A stretch of 64,000 nucleotides of DNA from Gentiana macrophylla (GCA_026214975.1 CM047810.1:95744316-95808315), one strand, 5' to 3'; shown: positions 45,482 through 57,464, counted from the first letter of the stretch. Notes: generated by a model not told the origin, from the letters alone. Program-made: numbers and translations.

Positions 45482-45874
45482 GAGGAATCAAGCCATTTGC
45501 TTAATTTATACATAAGATTGCTTTATATTATGGCATCATTAGGGGGATACCTCTCTTAAGATGTAAAATTTTCATTTTCTGTTTATTATTCATAAATATA
45601 TAGTAAGAACAAAGTGGACAAGTAACAATGCTAAGGCATATTTGGCCGTGTAATCTACAAGAGAAATGTGAATAGATTGCACAAGGTTTTCTTTGTAATA
45701 ACTTTTGCTCAACTTTTTAGCATTCCTTATGATCGAGAGGCACAGCTTTTTATTAATTGGATGGGAGGTCTTTATAGGAGTCTAATTTGGCTAAAAGTCG
45801 CTTCACATTTTTGTTATATGAAGGACACTTGTAAAACTCCCATAGAAAATCGTCCATATTTTCATTATTGATGA
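45482..45874 (+). other. 3' UTR and downstream spacer of the LEA-like gene
   Basis: AT-rich; ATAAAT-type poly(A) signal words lie near 45590-45600. Beyond about 45620 nothing is recognised; the frame at 45668-45871 has no motif. Confidence 0.4.
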
Positions 45875-46460
45875 TGTTGGAAACCGTCTGAGTATGAATT
45901 CTTGATAATTGGATAATTGTACCTTCGAATTATAATCAAAGAAACCTGCAAAACAAACAAGACGTAAGAGAGCCCGGAGTTAATTGTTCTCTGGGTAGCC
46001 ACTCCAATGCTCAAGTTAGTTCGGTAACAGAGAAATTTCTTTAGAGACTGTGAGTTCGGTATGTAAAAGTGTGCGTACCTGTGAAATGAGGACGATGATC
46101 CTATTATATAGTGTACCATCATGGGCAAAGACGTTACCTGCATTAAAGTAGTGGAACGAATTTCGCAGAGCAGTAACGGATTGTGGTGTCAAGTCCGGGA
46201 TGCTCATTTAATGGGGTGTAACGGTTGTCTGGAACCGAGGACAATCTGCATCACGTTGGCTGTAAGGGACTGTGGACGACCTACGCCATGCCGGCTGATG
46301 AAGGACCGATGACAGCATGCGTCACGTCAGTTATTGATATAAAGGCGACATGCGCCACGTTGAGGATACAATCTTGCTGACGTAACCTTGTGATGCTTGA
46401 TGAGTGCCACGTGTAGGGTGACCAATGTCACGTATCTCAAATGCCCCTCAGACCTACGTT
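45875..46460 (-). mobile_element. Gypsy-type LTR remnant (minus)
   Basis: Read on the minus strand the end is CTTGAGCATTGGAGTGGCTA, CCGGGCTCTCTTACGTCTTG, GCAGGTTTC and ACGGTTTCCAACA. This resembles the R/U5 ends of plant gypsy LTRs (GAGCGTCGGAGTG ... CTCTTTTGTGCAGG). A TATA-like CACTATATAATAGG lies at about 46100-46114. The outer end is not defined. The U3 side (46250-46440) carries five CACGT words. Confidence 0.5.
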
Positions 46461-47161
46461 AGGATATGCATCGTTAGTTAGGTTTACTCACAAGAGATAT
46501 GGAATGATTTGGGAGGTTGATGTCCAACCGCTCTGACGTGAATGATGTATGCTTAGTGCATGACAATTTGTATTTTTCGAAATTCGGAACATATGAGGTA
46601 GGCACCGTTTCACGTGTGCGCTTATTTGAATAGACGCAATCTTACCTGAGATGTCACGAAAAGGAGAGGCAACCTATTTTTTCTTAATAAACGAAGCATT
46701 TTATTAGGATGTGAAAATGTTCGTACAATGCCTTATCCGGCCCTTCACTTATACCAAAAGACGTAGACGAGAAATGCCACGACTCCGTAAAACCTGTGAG
46801 TGACAAACCCAATGTGAAAAAATACAAGTCATAAAAAAAAATACAACACCCTATGTCTCAAAATAATATAAATCCTCTTACAGGTACAATATGTGATGAA
46901 ACAAAATCCAAACGAAAAAGCAAGCAATATTGGTCTTCAAGTTATCCATAAAAGAAGAGGCAGTCCATATCACTTCTTTACCTTAATCAATAGCCGAACT
47001 GAGAAATCTTTTCCCCCAACTTCCTTTGAGTTTGAGGGAGAAAGTTTCTATTTCAACAAGTAAGCTTTCTTTTTCTTTATATCATTTACTCTCTTTTTCC
47101 CAAATTAGGTGAGTAGTCTGCAATAGTCTCGGTAAAATTTAGCTCAAAAGGGTTTCAGTCC
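46461..47161. other. Spacer, no gene recognised
   Basis: AT-rich with a few A/T runs. The sequence near 46660-46760 (TTCTTAATAAACGAAGCATT) may still belong to the gypsy LTR remnant, but I cannot show it. No coding frame or RNA signal. Confidence 0.35.
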
Positions 47162-47295
47162 TTGCGTTGGGATCAACAAGGGGAAAGGGAAGCATGCTGG
47201 ATCTTCTTCAATGAATGTAAAGCTAAAGACGACGACTGTAAAGGATATCCCATCCACTCTTACAAAGAAGGATGTGATAAAGGCTTGCCAGTTGT
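47162..47295 (+). pseudogene. Unidentified exon-like tract cut by the CACTA element
   Basis: After a CAG acceptor-like site, an open plus-strand frame reads through GKGKHAGSSSMNVKLKTTTV to KDIPSTLTKKDVIKAC. It stops being sensible exactly where the CACTA terminus begins (47296). It is Lys/Ser/Thr-rich with balanced codon use, unlike the flanks. I do not recognise the family; it may be a host exon or part of another transposon. Confidence 0.3.
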
Positions 47296-47880
47296 CACTA
47301 CGAGAAAATGTGTTTAAAGGGATAAACTTTAAAAGACGACATTGTCGTCCCTTTAAATATCTTTATTGGGACGACACAGTCGTCCCTGTAAATAAATTCA
47401 AACATAGTCAAAATTTTGGACAGATTATTCGGAGGGACGACAATGTCATCCCAAAAAACAAAATATTAACCCCACCGCCATTATTTGGATTTCCAGCGTG
47501 GATGAACTATTTAAAGGGTGACGATAATGTCGTTCCATTAAACCTTTTCGAGATAAAAATATGTTATATGAAAAAATATATAAGATTTTTGGTTTTTAGG
47601 GACGACAAATGTCGTCCCTTTAAAGGAAATTAAATGTTTTTCAGAAAATAATATGTGTATAATAGAAATTATAAAAAAAAATTGTTTGTGACGTATCCAG
47701 ACTAATACCAATCCAAGCCATTTCATGAAAAAAATGTGAACAATTAACCACGTCCCTTTAAAGTAAATTAAATGTTTTTGAAATATAAAACGTTGTGTTA
47801 ATAAATAAGATTTAGTTTTATATAAATCTCATTTGAAGGGACGACAATGTCGTCCCTTTAAATAAAAACAATTTTTTTTA
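47296..47880 (+). repeat. CACTA terminus and subterminal boxes
   Basis: Imperfect palindromic boxes of the type GGGACGAC-(A)ATGTCGTCCC, often followed by TTTAAA, occur at about 47335, 47370, 47435, 47515, 47600 and 47838. They are in inverted and direct orientation, the arrangement bound by TNPA-type proteins in En/Spm. The open frame at 47211-47633 crosses the boxes and is not a gene. Confidence 0.85.
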
Positions 47881-47989
47881 ATATGCATATTCTAATAAGC
47901 ATTGCGTTAAAATATAAAAATATATTATTTTTTATAAAAATTCATTTATCGAACGATAATATATAGGTGATTCTGATAGTACTCTCTAC

Positions 47990-49700
47990 CATAGATTCTC
48001 AGTTCGTTATCGAGCGATTGATTTGAATCTCGGGGTTCGTTAACGAGCGATTGATCTCAATCCCGAGATCCGATATCGATTAAGCGATTTCAAACCGATA
48101 TCTTTCCTTACAGATCATTCTGATAGTACTATGTACTATAGATCATCAGTTCGTTATCGAGCGATTGATTTGAATCTCGGGGTTCGTTAACGAGCGATTG
48201 ATCTCAATCCCGAGATCCGAAATCGATTAAGTGATTTCAAACCGATATCTTGCCTTACAGATCATTACGGCGAAGACTATCTACTATAGATCGTCGATTC
48301 GTTATCGGCGATTGATTTGAATCTCGGGGGTTCTTTAACGAGCAATTGATCTCAATCCGAGAGATCGATATCGATTAAAGGATTTCAAACCGATATCTTT
48401 CTTTCTGAGATCATTTCGATAGTACTATCTACTATAGATCGTCGATTCGTTATCGGCGATTGATTTGAATCTCGGGGTTCGTTAACGGCGATTAATCTCA
48501 ATCCGAGATCGAAATCGATTAAGCGATTTCAAACCGATATCTTTCCTTACACATCATTCGGCGGTACTATCTACTATAGATCCTCAATTCGTTATCGGCG
48601 ATTGATTTGAATCTCGGGTTCGTTAACAAGCGATTGATCTCAATCCGAGATCCGAAATCGATTAAGGGATTTCAAACCGATATATTTCCTTACAAATCAT
48701 TACGATAGTACTATACGCTATAGATCGTCGATTCGTTATCGGCGATTGATTTGAATCTCGAGGTTCGTTAACGGCGATTGATCTCACGATCGAGATACAA
48801 AGCGATTAAGCGATTTCAAAGCGATATCTTGCCTTACAGATCATTACGATAGTACTATGTACTATAGATAAATCGATTCGTTATCGGCGATTGATTTGAA
48901 TCTCGGGGTTCGTTAACGGCGATTGATCTCAATCCGAGATCGAAATCGATTAAGCGATTTCAAACCGATATCTAGCCTTACGATTCATTACGATAATACT
49001 ATCTACTATAGATCGTCGATTCGTTATCGGCGATTGATTTGAATCCAGGGTTCGTTAACGGCGATTGATCTCAATCCGAGATACGAAATCGATTAAGCGA
49101 TTTCAAACCGATATCTTGCCTTACGATCATTACGATAGTACTATCTACTATAGATCGTCACCGTTATCGGCGATTGATTTGAATCGGGGTTCGTTAACGA
49201 GCAATTGATCTCAATCTCGAGATCCAAAATCGTTAAGCGATTTCAAACCAATATCTTTCTTACAGATCATTACGGCGACTATCTCTACTATAGATCGTCG
49301 ATTCATTATCGAGCGATTGATTTGAATCTTGGGGTTTGTTAACGAGCGATTGATCTCAATCCCGAGGTCTGAAATCGATTAAGCGATTTCAAACCGATAT
49401 ATTTCCTTACAGATCATTCTGATAGTACTATCTACTATAGATCATCAGTTCATTATCGAGCGATTGATTTGAATCTCGGGGTTCGTTAACGAGCGATTGA
49501 TCTCAATCCTGAGATCTGAAATCGATAAAGCGATTTCAAACCGATATCTTTCCTTACAGATCATTCTGACAGTACTATCTACTATAGATCGTCAGTTCGT
49601 TATCGAGCGATTGATTTGAATCTTGGGGTTCGTTAACGAGCGATTGATCTCAATCCCGAGATCCGAAATCGATTAAGTGATTTCAAACCGATATGTAATT
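47990..49700 (+). repeat. Tandem array, about twelve ~145-bp units
   Basis: Unit starts (TTCGTTATCG or near variants) lie about every 140-149 bp from 48003 to 49590. Each unit holds two diverged halves, GTTATCGAGCGATTGATTTG and GTTAACGAGCGATTGATCTC, then ATTAAGCGATTTCAAACCG and AGTACTATCTACTATAGATC. Units 1, 2 and the last three keep GAGCG and CCCGAG; units 3-9 have GGCG and CCGAG. It is inside the CACTA element, between the subterminal boxes and the leader. Confidence 0.93.
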
Positions 49701-49770
49701 TATATAATTATATTGATACTTTAATTATATATTTAATATTTTAATATATAATATTAATAATATGTTATTA

Positions 49771-49773
<3 letters not shown>

Positions 49774-49832
<59 letters not shown>
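49774..49832. repeat. (TA)n microsatellite
   Basis: About 58 bp of TA, immediately before another subterminal box (about 49844-49862). Confidence 0.95.
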
Positions 49833-49838
<6 letters not shown>

Positions 49839-49899
49839 CTTTAATGGGGCGACAATGTCGTCCCAACAAACATTATGTCGTCTCATTAAACTTAAAACC

Positions 49900-50141
49900 T
49901 ATAATAAATCGGGCAGCCCCCTTCTTCTTATTCATTTCTTTCTCCTTCTTCAAAATTTGAATTCGAGAAAACCCCCCCCGATCTCAATCCCGCCCCTCCT
50001 CCTCCGGTCACCACCCCTACCCCCACTCTTCCTCCGGTCACCACTCTTTCAACCACCGCCCCTCTTTCCTCCGGCGCAAGCAGCGGCCAGAACAACAACA
50101 TCTCCGGCCCATGACAGAACGGCGGCTACTCCTTGCAGTTC
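49900..50141 (+). other. Probable leader exon of the CACTA gene
   Basis: C/T-rich sequence (CTTCTTCTTATTCATTTC, CCTCCTCCGGTCACCACC) ends in a good donor, CAGTTCCG/GTAAGCC, at about 50141. The proline-rich frame covering it follows from the composition. Such leaders before a long first intron are usual in plant CACTA transcripts. Confidence 0.4.
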
Positions 50142-51833
50142 CGGTAAGCCTTTTTTTGTCAAATTAGTTGCTTTTATCTTCTACTTTTTATCAAATTAGT
50201 TCAATTGTGACCTAGATTAGTTTCTACAAAATTGCTTTTAGTTCAATTTTTTTGTCAAATTAGTTGCTTTTAGGGATAGTGTAGTGTAGAGAATGATGTG
50301 TAGTGAGTAGTGTAGTGATAATGTAGTAATTTAGTAGTTTTTGATGGATAAAGGGATAGTAGTGTGTGTGTTGAAAAGAGGGATATGAATCTTGGCCATG
50401 TATGTATTGGAAAAGTGTTGAAGAACATGATGATATGTCCAGCATGATGATGAAGAACATAAACTAGTTTTGTCTAGCATGTATTGGTTTCGGAAAAGTG
50501 TTGGAAAACCGTTATGTATGTATGTGATTGAACATGATGAAGAAAGTCTAGCATTGAAGGTGTTCTTGTACTAATTTGTTATAAATCAAAATTAGAAAAT
50601 GAACTAACATTGAAGAACTAGGAATGGTAAGTGTTAAAGACTTAGTTTTTTTTTTTTTTTTTTGTTAAGTTTATTTCCAAAATGTGTATTTTTTTATGAA
50701 AGTTGAAAGTTGAAATTGATTGGAGCAAGGTTATGTAATGAGTTTGGTTTGATGGTGAGTTGTTTGGTGTTGTTTGGTTTTGGGCTTGGTAAGTTTACAT
50801 TGGGACATGGAAGTTGATAGTGTATGAGTATGGTGTAGGTAAGCATTTTTTCATGTATATGTTCATGTTGAGATTGATTGAGGCTTGATGGTGAGATTGA
50901 TGCTTATGGTGAGATTTATTGGTGTAGAAGGACTTGGTTATAAATTTGGTATTGTTCGATTGTAGTAAACTTTGGTATTGTTGGTTTGGTATTGTAGTTT
51001 TGAGAAGTTGGGAAATTTGTTATTGGTAGTAATGAAATTGTTCATATTGATGGTTTGATCGTGCATAAGGGTGATGTTCCTACCCAAAATGGTACTGTAA
51101 ATGACTCTGTTTCAGAGACCATTGTTATTGGAAATATTGATCACACTTACACTTAGAGTGAAAGTGTTTTTAAGTGTTAAAAGTCTTTGTTTCCTTGTTT
51201 GAAACATCTTAGTGTATAAAGCGTGTGATTGACTAGTATATGTGTGTGATTGACTTGAATTTTATTTTGTCAAGTAGCTAGTAGTGTATGAATCTTGGCC
51301 ATGTATATGTGTTGGAAAAGTGTTTAAGAACATGATGATATGTCTAGCATGATGATGAAGAACATAAACTAGTTTTGTCTAACATTGAAGAACTATGAGT
51401 GGTAAGTGTTAAAGACTTAGTTTTATGAAATAGTATTAGTTTTTAATGAAAAAAAGTATACTATATTAAGCTATTAATAAAAAAAGTATACTCAAGATGA
51501 AAAAAAGTATACTAATGAAAGTAAGTACTAACCTTTTCTTGTGCCTTAAGTGAGATACTAACTTTTTCTTGTGCCTTAATGAAAAAAAGTATACTAATGA
51601 AACTAAGTATACTATATTAGTATGAGAACATCCCTTGAAATGGTATTAACACCTAACACATATGGCATTAACTGTTTCTTGTGCCTTAAGTGAGATACTA
51701 ACTTTTTCTTGTGCCTTAATGAAAAAAAGTATACTAATGAAACTAAGTATACTATATTAGTATGAGAACATCCCTTGAAATACTAACTTAAGTTGTTGTG
51801 GTATGTCAAGTTATTGTGTATCAGTGATTTCAA
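50142..51833 (+). other. Intron-like region with direct repeats
   Basis: No coding signal. A ~100-bp segment at about 50388-50480 (TGAATCTTGGCCATGTATGT ... AACATAAACTAGTTTTGTCT) recurs at about 51287-51385. A second repeat, starting CTTGTGCCTTAAGTGAGATA, is a tandem duplication with a 140-bp period (51538 and 51678). A 17-T run is at about 50646-50663. Confidence 0.7.
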
Positions 51834-53385
51834 ATGGAACTAGACAAGTCATGGTTGTATATTGACAGAATGACACCCGAGTTTGATAAAGGGTTGAGTG
51901 AATTCATTGAATACGCACGGCAATTACTTAACGATGAAGGTAAGATTCGTTGCCCATGCAAAAAGTGTTTCAACATTGGTTTCGAAACTTTGGAGGACGT
52001 GTATGATCACTGTTTATTTTGGGGATGGGCAGCTGGGTATACATAAATCTAATATTCTTTTAGTAAGTTCATTCAAATATACTTGAATTTAAAAATTATA
52101 ATAATATTAGTGTTTTACTTATATTACATCAACATAAATGTGTTCTTTATATCAAATTTTTATTATATTCAAATACTTGATCATATAGGTGAATGGCTTG
52201 CGTGGGATCGGCAGGTGGTTCGCAACCACCGCACGAGCATCCATTTAGGCTACCGGACCAATGCGAGGACGGTAATTAATTAACTTTTTTTTTTTTGTCT
52301 AGTATGATTATTCTTATTTCGTTGAATTAACCTGACACCGATACTACAGATCATATAGCAGATAATGAGTATGAGGAATTCATACCATCACCTCCATCGC
52401 CGAAAAAAAAGCAGGGTGAACGTGGACCTGCAAAAGGTTTCACCATCCAAGCCCTCAAGAGAAAGTTAGGGGGCTTGATTCCTCTTATATGGGATCCTAG
52501 ATTTCCCAAAGTTCAAAAGGTATTGGGAAGATATGCGAAGGATTTTGAGTCTGAGACAGGGAAAGTCGTGAGGTCCTATATTCCCTGTTACGTCCCGACC
52601 TGGCGAAAGGTGGAAGACCGACTTAAACAATTAATTTGGGAAGAACTTCGGGTACTTAGCTAATCAAATTGTTAACACTTTCAAATTGTAAGTTTCATTA
52701 TATTAATTTAGAAACCAATCGTTTCATTTCTTGTGTTTTCGAGGCATCGTTCCAACCCCCTTGAGCCTATTCACCGCGATCTTTGTCTTTGAAAAGCGCC
52801 GGAACTTCATTCAGAAAATGGAAGGCTAGACTAAGGGAGAATGTAGATGAACACAACAACAAGGGGTTGCCAGGGCCTTGTCCCCGACCCAGGGATGTGT
52901 TTTCACATCAACAATGGGAAGTGTTTCTCCGCCACCTTAGTAGTGCTGCTTTTAAGGTAAAGCTTTTATTATATTACATGTGTTATGTAGATCGATTATT
53001 TTTACTTGTTACTGCTTATATATAATACAAAAGTACTATTTTTTGCAGAAAAGATTTGATCAGAATAAGAAGAATCACGCAGGGAGTAAATATGTAGGCC
53101 GTCAAGGACGAACGCCTATGACCGTAGTTCGATGGGATAGATTAAGAAGGGTAAGTATTAGGAAATAAATCCCTATCACTTCATTTTTTTTGAATTTTCA
53201 TAACTAATACTTTTTGTTTTTTTCAAGGGTAATGTGAGTCTGAGTGAAGATCCTTTGGGGTTGGATCCTATCCATGTATGGGCGAGCAAGCATAAGAATG
53301 CTGACGGTTCGTTTCTCAACAGTGATGCGGAGGCTGCTTACGTTAGTGATATCGCTGGTCTTCGGTTTCCGGTTATACTAGCTAT
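51834..53385 (+). pseudogene. CACTA transposase-associated gene (Transpos_assoc plus Ptta/En-Spm domain), multi-exon
   Basis: Exon 1 (51834 to about 52035) encodes a Transpos_assoc domain: DKSWLYIDRMTPEFDKGLSE, then IRCPCKKCFN with the zinc-ligand cysteines and VYDHCLFWGW. Further exons, each with plausible GT-AG borders, are about 52190-52270, 52350-52650 (KRKLGGLIPLIWDPRFPKVQ, ESETGKVVRSYIPCYVPTW), 52745-52955 (AGTSFRKWKARLRENVDEHN, FSHQQWEVFLRHLSS), 53049-53150 (NKKNHAGSKYVGRQGR) and 53229-53385 (GLDPIHVWASKHKNADGSFL, DAEAAYV). The latter exons match the plant En/Spm Ptta-type (Transposase_24) region. A small frame break lies near 52775. The DDE transposase core is not in the window. Confidence 0.72.
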
Positions 53386-54106
53386 TTATCATCTTTTAAC
53401 TTTTTACAACCTTGGTCTAGCCCAAAATTACCCTCAATGTGAATATAACCATAGTATGTTTTACAATCTTTTGAAGAATATTAAATCAATAACATTCTCC
53501 CTAATTTTCAACCTTCTTATTTAAACCCTTCTTCAACATATATTAAGAAGTCTGGCCATTCTATGGGTTAACTCTACTTCTCACACGCTGGTGCAGGATG
53601 GACATCGGGGTGGATGCCCGAATTATCATTGATGCCGCAACCTCTTTCAATGGATGGAAGGATAATTAAGTACTTCTTTGTTCGACGGCAGATCGATATG
53701 CCCAGCCTTTGGTGATGGAATAATATGAGTCTACAGCCATATTTGTTCCCCAATTATGTAAAGAAATACGATGTGGAATCTATCCATAAACTTGGGATTC
53801 GTCTCAAGACTTTTTTTTAACTTCTGACATGATTTCAACGGTTGAGCTGCAGAATGCCGCCGGTTCAGTCAACTATATGCCTCACTCTCTTATGAGAAGA
53901 AGAAAAGTGTAAGATACCAAGTACATAGACTCGTGTATTATACATGTTTTTCTTGTTTGTGATGCTATATTTGCCAAACTAATTTGACTTTTCCTCTTAT
54001 GCAATGTGCTCACTGGCAGCGTTGATGGCCCGCCCAGGCGGCTAAGAAAAAGAAAGGTGCCCCATATACAAGCACTTTTTGAACAAGATGTTGCTCATGC
54101 GGGTAC
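53386..54106 (+). other. Downstream part of the CACTA gene, decayed
   Basis: Short coding-like patches remain (about 53590-53640 and 53855-53910; basic RLRKRK-like near 54040-54055), but no continuous frame. It ends at the copia LTR start. Confidence 0.4.
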
Positions 54107-54880
54107 TGTTATCACCCGTGTATAATTAAAATAAACAATTCGAATAAAATCAACAATTTTATTGATCCACCGAAAAGATTACAAAAAGAAGTACGGAAAG
54201 AAATGATAAAGGATATGCAACGATCTGAGCCGAGATGAACTCTTTCTTTAAGACAAATTTGCCCCGGTATGTACCCCGGTTTGCAGCAATTGTCTCCCAG
54301 GAATTCTCAGATTACTTTTCAGAATAATGGTACAACAAATTCTGAACTCCGGCGAACTCTAACAGTGCTTCAGCTTTCTCTTCACTTGGTGCAAGAATAG
54401 AATTATGCAGAAGAATGATATGTATGCTATTTGCTAGTGTTGCAATAGTGTTGCAATTCAAGATTCGATATTCAAGGCATGCATTTGAATCGAAGCCTTT
54501 TGATATTCGACACCGTTATTCAAGGCGACTGTTAATGCATCGACCAAAGACTCTGAAGTTGTTTCATCTTCACCCCATTGAATTCAAATTGGAGCCTTCT
54601 AGAGGCCTCGAATTAAGCCAAAAAACAAAGTGAGCTTGAACTTGAACTCGAGAATGTTGTTATGCTGGATTGGGCTCAACTCGATTGGACTTTTATATAA
54701 AAATTTAACGGTTTGAAAGTGCGTTAGAGAATTCTAGCCTATGAATTCTCATTTTGAAGTGGCCCCACTTCGCACTTACATAGTTGACCTCCTATCAAGA
54801 GTATTCGGCCATACCCCACTCGAATTTAATCAAGGTATAGGAATCATTAAAAGTTTTCACTTAACCTCAACACTTACGGC
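54107..54880 (-). mobile_element. 3' LTR of a second copia element (minus), right edge uncertain
   Basis: The sequence switches from the CACTA gene to TGTTATCACCCGTG at 54107; on the minus strand this is the LTR end ACGGGTGATAACA. The LTR would lie downstream of the minus-strand RNase H at 55040-55601. A TATA-like TTTTATATAAAAAT is at about 54690-54703. The inner edge near 54880 is inferred and the polypurine tract is not clear. Confidence 0.5.
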
Positions 54881-55039
54881 GAGATAACACTTTTATTCAC
54901 TGAATGTGTAAGTGTTCATCGATGACTTCATAACTTAGTTGTCCCTTTGAACCAAGATCTTGAGATCTCTAGTCAACATGGTAGGTTACCATTACAAAGC
55001 TTATCTTTCAATAGGCTTAAGTCCCATTCCAAGTGTCAA

Positions 55040-55601
55040 AATTGACATTTGATCTCTAGGTAAACCTTTTGTAAGTGGATCCGCAAGATTTTCCTTCGAT
55101 TTTATATACTCGATGGAAATCACACCGGTAGAGATCAATTGTTTAACGGTGTTATGTCGTCAACGTATGTGTTTAGACTTACCATTATACATACTATTTT
55201 GTGCTCGGTGTATAGCCGATTGACTATCACTATGGATGCTGATGGGAGCAATCGGCTTAGTCCAACATGGAATGTCCTCTAAGAAGTTTCGAAGCCATCC
55301 TGCTTCTTCACCTGCTTTATCCAATGCAATAAACTCAGCTTCCATTGTGGAACGAGATATGCATGTCTGCTTTGTGGACTTCCATGACACCGCAGCACCA
55401 CCGATCATGAATATATATCCAGTTGTGGATTTTGATTCTTTTGTATCAGAAATCCAATTTGCATCACAGTATCCTTCTAATACTGCTGGATATCTTGTGT
55501 AGCATAATCCCAGGTTCATAATATATTTCAAGTACTTTAGTACTCTAATAAGAGCTTTCCAATGATCCTCACTAGGATTACTTGTAAACCTGCTCAGTTT
55601 A
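55040..55601 (-). pseudogene. Copia RNase H remnant cut by LTR element at 55602
   Basis: The minus strand reads [20 protein letters not shown] from the cut edge, then the frame at 55160-55531: [20 protein letters not shown] (first acidic residue), [20 protein letters not shown] (catalytic E), [20 protein letters not shown] and KSKHIR. After a stop it continues in phase change with SKENLADPLTKGL. This is a different copia lineage from the Sirevirus at 598. Only the last ~180 codons of pol remain on this side; the rest of pol would be beyond the inserted element. Confidence 0.88.
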
Positions 55602-57463
55602 TGTTAGGTGTGATGCCCGAAAGACAATTTTTGTAATTGTTTTATTTAATAAATGAAATGATATTATTATTCATATTTATTATTCTCATATTCACCGATG
55701 TGACAATAGTATTTACACTACAGAAAACCCTAAAGTATATCGTTTATGTAATCACTTAACTCAGTGTATGGTATATACACGGGAGGATTGAGTTAGTGAA
55801 GATGTACTTAAAATACAATTAGCCCATAGTGAAGTTAATCGAGAGTATCGGGTCTCCTTTAACGTGCTATTAATGCTTGAGAACACAATAGGTGTGATTG
55901 TCTTATCCGGACTTTCGGTTAAGAGAACTCTAATAGAGCATTTATATATGATAGATATATCATATATGTATTTGGACCGATTTGATTAGAGTTCACGATA
56001 TAATTCCGTAATTGAGAATTCTTATCGAATCAATGGATGATCATATTTATGGATATATCTTAATCCTGAGGTGATCACAGTCAACTGCTTGAATCAGTAT
56101 GAAGTTTGACTTGACGGTTAAGGATTACACCGAGTCCGTGGTCCGAATTACCCCATCTTGGCATTGTCTTTGGATTGAGTGAGTAGTACGTGTGTTATCA
56201 CAGATACTGAATCCATTCCTTCCATTTCGAAGCGAGATGACAGCGATTCCTTATTTGTTAATCCTAAACCGATCGATCCATGGAGTTCATATTACAATCG
56301 ATTAGCTACCGGTGAGTTGTATGAATTAATTGATCACTAGGGGGTTAATGGTAAATAAGGATAATGGTAAATAAGGATAAGAGGTTCTAAAAAAGGTTAA
56401 CGGTAACTTCCGATTTAGAATGAAGCGATCTATGGAGGATTAATCCATATGTAATGATTATATCAATGGACGCTTATTATCATTCTCGTGAGGAGATAAA
56501 TATAATCTCATAATCGGAGGAGCGCAATCACGGGATTATGGTGGCATATTCCCCGTGATTGATTTATCGAATATAATTATTCCGCTCGTAAGATAATTAT
56601 TTATTTGATTTATCGGAGTTCACGATTATTAGTCATGTGGCCCCACGACGCTGCCTCACAATATAGCATAGCTATTCCGGACGTCGAATCCTAATAATAT
56701 TAATTTAGTTCTTGTTGGACTTTATTAAAACGATATGTGAATTAATTGTTTAATGACTATTAAATTAGTTGGGCTAAATAATTAAATATGTGGAAAAAAG
56801 ACATTTTCCATAATCTCTACTTCAATTATTGTGTAATTAAGAAATTAATATTGACGATTGAGTCAATATATGTAAAATTTAAGCCCCATGCCCTATTTTT
56901 GTGGAACAAGAAATTGTTTTCTTGTGTATTAATAAGGCACGTGTCATAAAATATTTATTGGATAAATATTTATGGAAAGAAATAAAGATAAATATTATTC
57001 AGATTTGTTTCAGAATATTATGGAATTATCTTTTATTTAATGGGATTATTATAATTAATTTTGTATTAATTATTAAATCCTTGGAGAAAAGCTTTACTCT
57101 CCTATATAAAGAGTTTATCCTGCTCTGAGACACAATGAAAATTCAACTTCTCCTCTTAGAGAGGAAGAAGAAAATTTTCGGCCAAAGGGTGTAACAAAGG
57201 AAAATCTTGGAGATTTTCCTAAGAAGATATCGGAAGGATTCGAGGCGAGGATTTCTTCCACCGGGAGTTGCTTGGATCACACGACGGAAGATCGTGGTGC
57301 TCTTCACATCTTCGTTCTTTCCATTGCGGTTCTCCAACTTGGATTTTGAGATCCAAGAGGTATGTTCTACAACCCCTTGTAGATGTAGATCTAGTTATTT
57401 TATTACGTGTATTTTATAGATCTAGATCCTTTAAATCGCTCATTGCGGATGATATTACTAACA
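55602..57463 (+). repeat. 5' LTR of the LARD-like element (1862 bp)
   Basis: It starts TGTTAGG and ends TACTAACA. A TATA box CTCCTATATAAAGAG is at 57099-57113. A short tandem duplication, GGTAAATAAGGATAATGGTA (about 56348-56382), is absent from the other LTR. It pairs with 63112-64000 across the whole visible length. Confidence 0.92.
57103..57110 (+). promoter_or_regulatory. TATA box of the LARD-like LTR
   Basis: TATATAAA in the context ACTCTCCTATATAAAGAG, about 360 bp before the LTR end. The same context is found on the minus strand at about 574-590 in LTR A. Confidence 0.65.
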
Positions 57464-57464
57464 G

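Larger units (their letters stand above)
47296..54106 (+). mobile_element. CACTA (En/Spm-type) DNA transposon, left part
   Basis: It starts with the canonical terminus CACTACGAGAAAA (47296-47308), preceded by TGT, the likely 3-bp target duplication. Subterminal boxes GGGACGACAATGTCGTCCC repeat over 600 bp and once more at 49844. A ~145-bp tandem array, a long leader with an intron, and a transposase-associated gene follow. The right terminus is not seen: at 54107 the element is cut by a copia LTR, and the rest of the window is that insertion. Confidence 0.85.

Noticed and set aside
47211..47633. 140-codon frame across the CACTA terminus
   Set aside because: It runs from a different sequence into the CACTA inverted repeat and its subterminal boxes; chance fusion.
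47990..49700. CRISPR-like regular array
   Set aside because: The whole ~145-bp unit is repeated without unique spacers, in a plant nuclear context; it is a minisatellite.
49855..50199. 114-codon proline-rich open frame
   Set aside because: It covers a pyrimidine-rich leader and runs through a good splice donor; untranslated leader of the CACTA gene is more likely.
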